This document shows positions 61,572 to 64,000 of a stretch of DNA of 64,000 bases, piece after piece; position 1 is the first letter of the stretch, and every line of letters starts with the position of its first letter. Under the pieces are notes generated by a model that had not been told where the DNA came from, made no database searches, and saw only the letters and a list, made by a program, of their open reading frames with translations. The DNA lies in contig CAYPOT010000014.1 in the NCBI GenBank assembly GCA_964412455.1, forward strand, positions 1 to 64,000, read 5' to 3'. The DNA is from JAAXXJ01 sp964412455 (lineage in GTDB: Bacteria > Nitrospirota > UBA9217). The translations under genes were made by a program, and so were the position numbers.

Positions 61572-63938
61572 CTACCCACACTTCGAAAATCCGCATCCCC
61601 GGCAAACCGCGCATCCCTCACCGAACTCCAGGAGCCCCCCGCAATCGGGACATTCGGGACAGAGCCCGAGGTGGTTCGTATTCGCTTCCGTGGAGTAGTC
61701 GGAGGAAACGTAGGAGACCGTCGGCATGGCCTCGGCAGACGCCGGTTTCTCTTTCTGTTTCCCGTGCCGGGGCCCCATGTTGTCCTTGTTGTAACGCTCC
61801 AGGGCCAGACCGATGGCGTCGGGGCAGGACAGGATCTGCCTCCCCATCTCACCCCAGCCGGGCGACGGGCAGCGGATGCCCTTCACCTGCCTGATGATGG
61901 AATCGATCGACACGCCGGACCGGAGCGCCAGGGACACCATGCGGGAGACGGCCTCGGACTGGCTGGAAGCGCAGCCGCCGGACTTGCCCATGGTCGAGAA
62001 GACCTCGCAGATGCCTTCCTCGTCCTCGTTGATGGTGATGTAGAGGTTTCCGCAGCCCGTGGGGATCTTCTGGGTGACACCCTGGGTCATGGTGGGGCGC
62101 TTTCTCGGTTTCTTCTCCTCGGCGAGCTGCGGCGAGGCGGCTGCCAGGGCCGCCAGCTGGGCCGCCTTCCGGGCCTTGTCGGTCGCGCCGGTGGAAAGCA
62201 CCTGCTCGTCGCGGGACCCGTCGCGGTAGATCGTCACTCCCTTGCACCCGAGCTGGTAGGCGAGCATGTACACCTTCTCCACGTCCTTCGCCGTCGCGCT
62301 GTGGGGGAAATTCACGGTCTTGGACACGGCATTGTCCGTGTACTGCTGGAAGGCCGCCTGCATGCGGATGTGCCATTCGGGGCTGATATCGTGGGCCGTG
62401 ACGAAGACCCGCTGGATGTCGGCGGGCACCGACTCGATGCCCGTGCACCCGCCATGTTCGGCGATCTCCTTCATAAGGCCCTCGGAATAGATCCCCCGCT
62501 CCCTTGCCGTTTTTTCGAACACCGGGTTCACCTCGACCAGCTCGGCGCCGTCCATGACCCGACGCATGAACGTGAGGCCGAAGAGGGGCTCGACGCCGCT
62601 GGAGCAGCCCGCGATGATGGAGAGCGTGCCGGTGGGGGCGATGGTAGAGACCGTGGCGTTCCGGACCGGACGCCTGCCGGGCCGGTCGTAAATGCTCCCC
62701 TTGAAGTTCGGGAACGGGCCGCGCTCGGCGGCGAGTTCCTCGCTCATCTTCCGGCCTTCCTCGGTAAGGAACTGCATCACCGACCCGCCGATACGGACCG
62801 CCTCCTCGGAATTGTAGGGGATGCCCAACTCGAGCAGCATGTCCGAGAAGCCCATGACGCCCAGGCCGATCTTGCGGTTGGCACGGGTGCTTTCGGCGAT
62901 CTTCTCGAGGGGATACTTGTTCACGTCGATCACGTTGTCGAGGAAATGCACGCCCTCGCGCACGGTGTGGCGAAGCTTGTCGTAGTCCACGGCGGGACGG
63001 CCGTCCTTCGTCGTGACCATCGTTGCCAGATTGACGGAGCCCAGGTTGCAGGACTCGTACGGGAGGAGCGGCTGCTCGCCGCAGGGGTTCGTGGACTCCA
63101 TCCTGCCCACATGGGGCGTGGGATTGTACTGGTTGATGCGATCCAGGAAGACGATGCCGGGGTCGCCGTTCTTCCATGCCATGTTCACAATGGTATCGAA
63201 GACCTTCCGGGCCTTGAGCCGCCGAACGACTGCCTTGCTCCGCGGCGAGACCAGGTCGTACTCCTCGTCCTTCTCCACGGCCTGCATGAAGGTGTCGGTG
63301 ATGGCCACGGAGATATTGAAGTTGTTCAGCCGGTCGCTCTGCTGCTTGCAGGTGACGAAGTCCAGGATGTCCGGGTGGTCCACCGAGAGGATGCCCATGT
63401 TGGCGCCGCGGCGCGTACCGCCCTGCTTTACCGTCTCCGTGGCCGCGTCGAACACGGTCATAAAGGAGATGGGGCCTGAAGAAACGCCCTTGGTGGACTT
63501 CACCACATCATTCTTCGGCCGGATGCGGGAGAAGGAGAAGCCCGTGCCGCCGCCGGACTTGTGAATGAGGGCCGCGTGCTTCACGGACTCGAAGATCTCG
63601 TCCATGGAATCCCCTACCGGCAGAACGAAACAGGCTGACAGCTGTCCCAGTTCGCGCCCGGCATTCATCAGGGTCGGGCTGTTCGGCAGGAACTCGAGAG
63701 AGGTCATGAGCCGGTAGAACTCCTGGCTGGTCCGCTCGACCTCCTCGGGCTTTTTGCCATAGGTGGCGTCGGCGGCTGCGATGGTCCGGGCGACCCGCTG
63801 GAACATGTCCACGGCCGTCTCCACGACGGTACCGTCCTCGTTGCGCATGAGGTAGCGTTTTTCCAGCACCTTCAGGCTGTTCCCGGACAGTTGAAGCCCT
63901 GCACCGGTTGCCGTTCCCGCGGACACCGCACTTTTCAT
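61572..63938 (-). CDS. nrdJ: Vitamin B12-dependent (class II) ribonucleotide reductase
   Basis: A 788-residue adenosylcobalamin-dependent reductase that makes deoxyribonucleotides with or without oxygen. Seen are FLPNSPTLMNAG and SACFVLPVGDS (redox Cys), NPCGEQPLLPYESCNLGS with the radical Cys and Glu, PTGTLSIIAGCSSGVEP, a TSCPD domain (about 640-720) and a C-terminal zinc-type CPECPDCGG..CRGCGFSKCG tail. ATG 63938 is chosen; an in-frame start at 63968 lacks support. Any cobalamin riboswitch would lie beyond the window. Confidence 0.97.
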   Translation of the reverse strand: MKSAVSAGTATGAGLQLSGNSLKVLEKRYLMRNEDGTVVETAVDMFQRVARTIAAADATYGKKPEEVERTSQEFYRLMTSLEFLPNSPTLMNAGRELGQLSACFVLPVGDSMDEIFESVKHAALIHKSGGGTGFSFSRIRPKNDVVKSTKGVSSGPISFMTVFDAATETVKQGGTRRGANMGILSVDHPDILDFVTCKQQSDRLNNFNISVAITDTFMQAVEKDEEYDLVSPRSKAVVRRLKARKVFDTIVNMAWKNGDPGIVFLDRINQYNPTPHVGRMESTNPCGEQPLLPYESCNLGSVNLATMVTTKDGRPAVDYDKLRHTVREGVHFLDNVIDVNKYPLEKIAESTRANRKIGLGVMGFSDMLLELGIPYNSEEAVRIGGSVMQFLTEEGRKMSEELAAERGPFPNFKGSIYDRPGRRPVRNATVSTIAPTGTLSIIAGCSSGVEPLFGLTFMRRVMDGAELVEVNPVFEKTARERGIYSEGLMKEIAEHGGCTGIESVPADIQRVFVTAHDISPEWHIRMQAAFQQYTDNAVSKTVNFPHSATAKDVEKVYMLAYQLGCKGVTIYRDGSRDEQVLSTGATDKARKAAQLAALAAASPQLAEEKKPRKRPTMTQGVTQKIPTGCGNLYITINEDEEGICEVFSTMGKSGGCASSQSEAVSRMVSLALRSGVSIDSIIRQVKGIRCPSPGWGEMGRQILSCPDAIGLALERYNKDNMGPRHGKQKEKPASAEAMPTVSYVSSDYSTEANTNHLGLCPECPDCGGLLEFGEGCAVCRGCGFSKCG

Positions 63939-64000
63939 AATGGTAAAGCCCCCTTGGATGAAATTCAAAATAACTGCGGGACGGTCACGATGATGACCGT

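Noticed and set aside
63939..64000. Cobalamin riboswitch upstream of nrdJ
   Set aside because: Only 62 bp of upstream sequence are in the window, too little to judge.

Overview
The window looks like part of the chromosome of a GC-rich, anaerobic or microaerophilic environmental bacterium, most like Nitrospirota or Desulfobacterota. This is an inference from gene style: PAS-rich hybrid histidine kinases, a B12-dependent ribonucleotide reductase, a non-discriminating-type AspRS, MshEN and PilZ proteins, a bacteriohemerythrin, and probable selenoproteins. Many short palindromic repeats are scattered between genes. No rRNA or marker gene fixes the taxon.

Layout. 1-12.1 kb is a type I-E CRISPR-Cas locus on the minus strand. 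It runs promoter, cas3 relic, cas3, cse1, cse2, cas7, cas5, cas6e, then an interruption by RhuM and a VapBC pair, then cas1, cas2, leader and array. The array holds a 305-bp tandem duplication of five repeat-spacer units and, at its far end, an orientation flip through the palindromic repeat core. 12.3-14.0 kb is a graveyard of toxin-antitoxin modules, with a HEPN/MNT pair lying between the two halves of a broken fic gene. A WYL regulator, an exonuclease and a CBS protein follow. 16.8-25.5 kb carries an M28/PDZ peptidase and two large PAS hybrid histidine kinases around a beta-propeller lipoprotein.

26.2-34.1 kb is one uninterrupted gene for a 2,627-residue polypeptide. It joins an ETF:quinone oxidoreductase-like flavoprotein, a FixX-like four-cysteine cluster, two acyl-CoA dehydrogenase-like regions, and ETF beta and ETF alpha. 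An entire acyl-CoA dehydrogenation and electron-transfer chain would therefore be covalently linked. This is the most striking object in the window.

34.3-37.5 kb is AT-rich and cassette-like, with three attC-like palindromes and a RelE/XRE toxin-antitoxin pair. 37.6-47.6 kb is mostly core: hemerythrin, lipoprotein, aspS, Pit/DUF47 phosphate transport, a CDF transporter, a YihY protein fused to a cyclic-nucleotide-binding domain, and a receiver-PilZ protein. 48.0-51.9 kb is a 3.8-kb element integrated in a tRNA-Glu gene, carrying a TOTE primase-helicase and a PIN toxin-antitoxin pair. 51.8-64 kb is core: tRNA-Glu, tRNA-Lys, purA, serA, an aminotransferase, ttcA and nrdJ.

Two genes that ordinary gene finding would miss or truncate contain an in-frame UGA at a position where a redox residue is expected. 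One is a 55-residue dual-CXXC protein after aspS. The other is a periplasmic DUF1573 protein in which UGA replaces the first Cys of the CGC motif. Both have a stem-loop just after the UGA, as expected for bacterial selenocysteine insertion.
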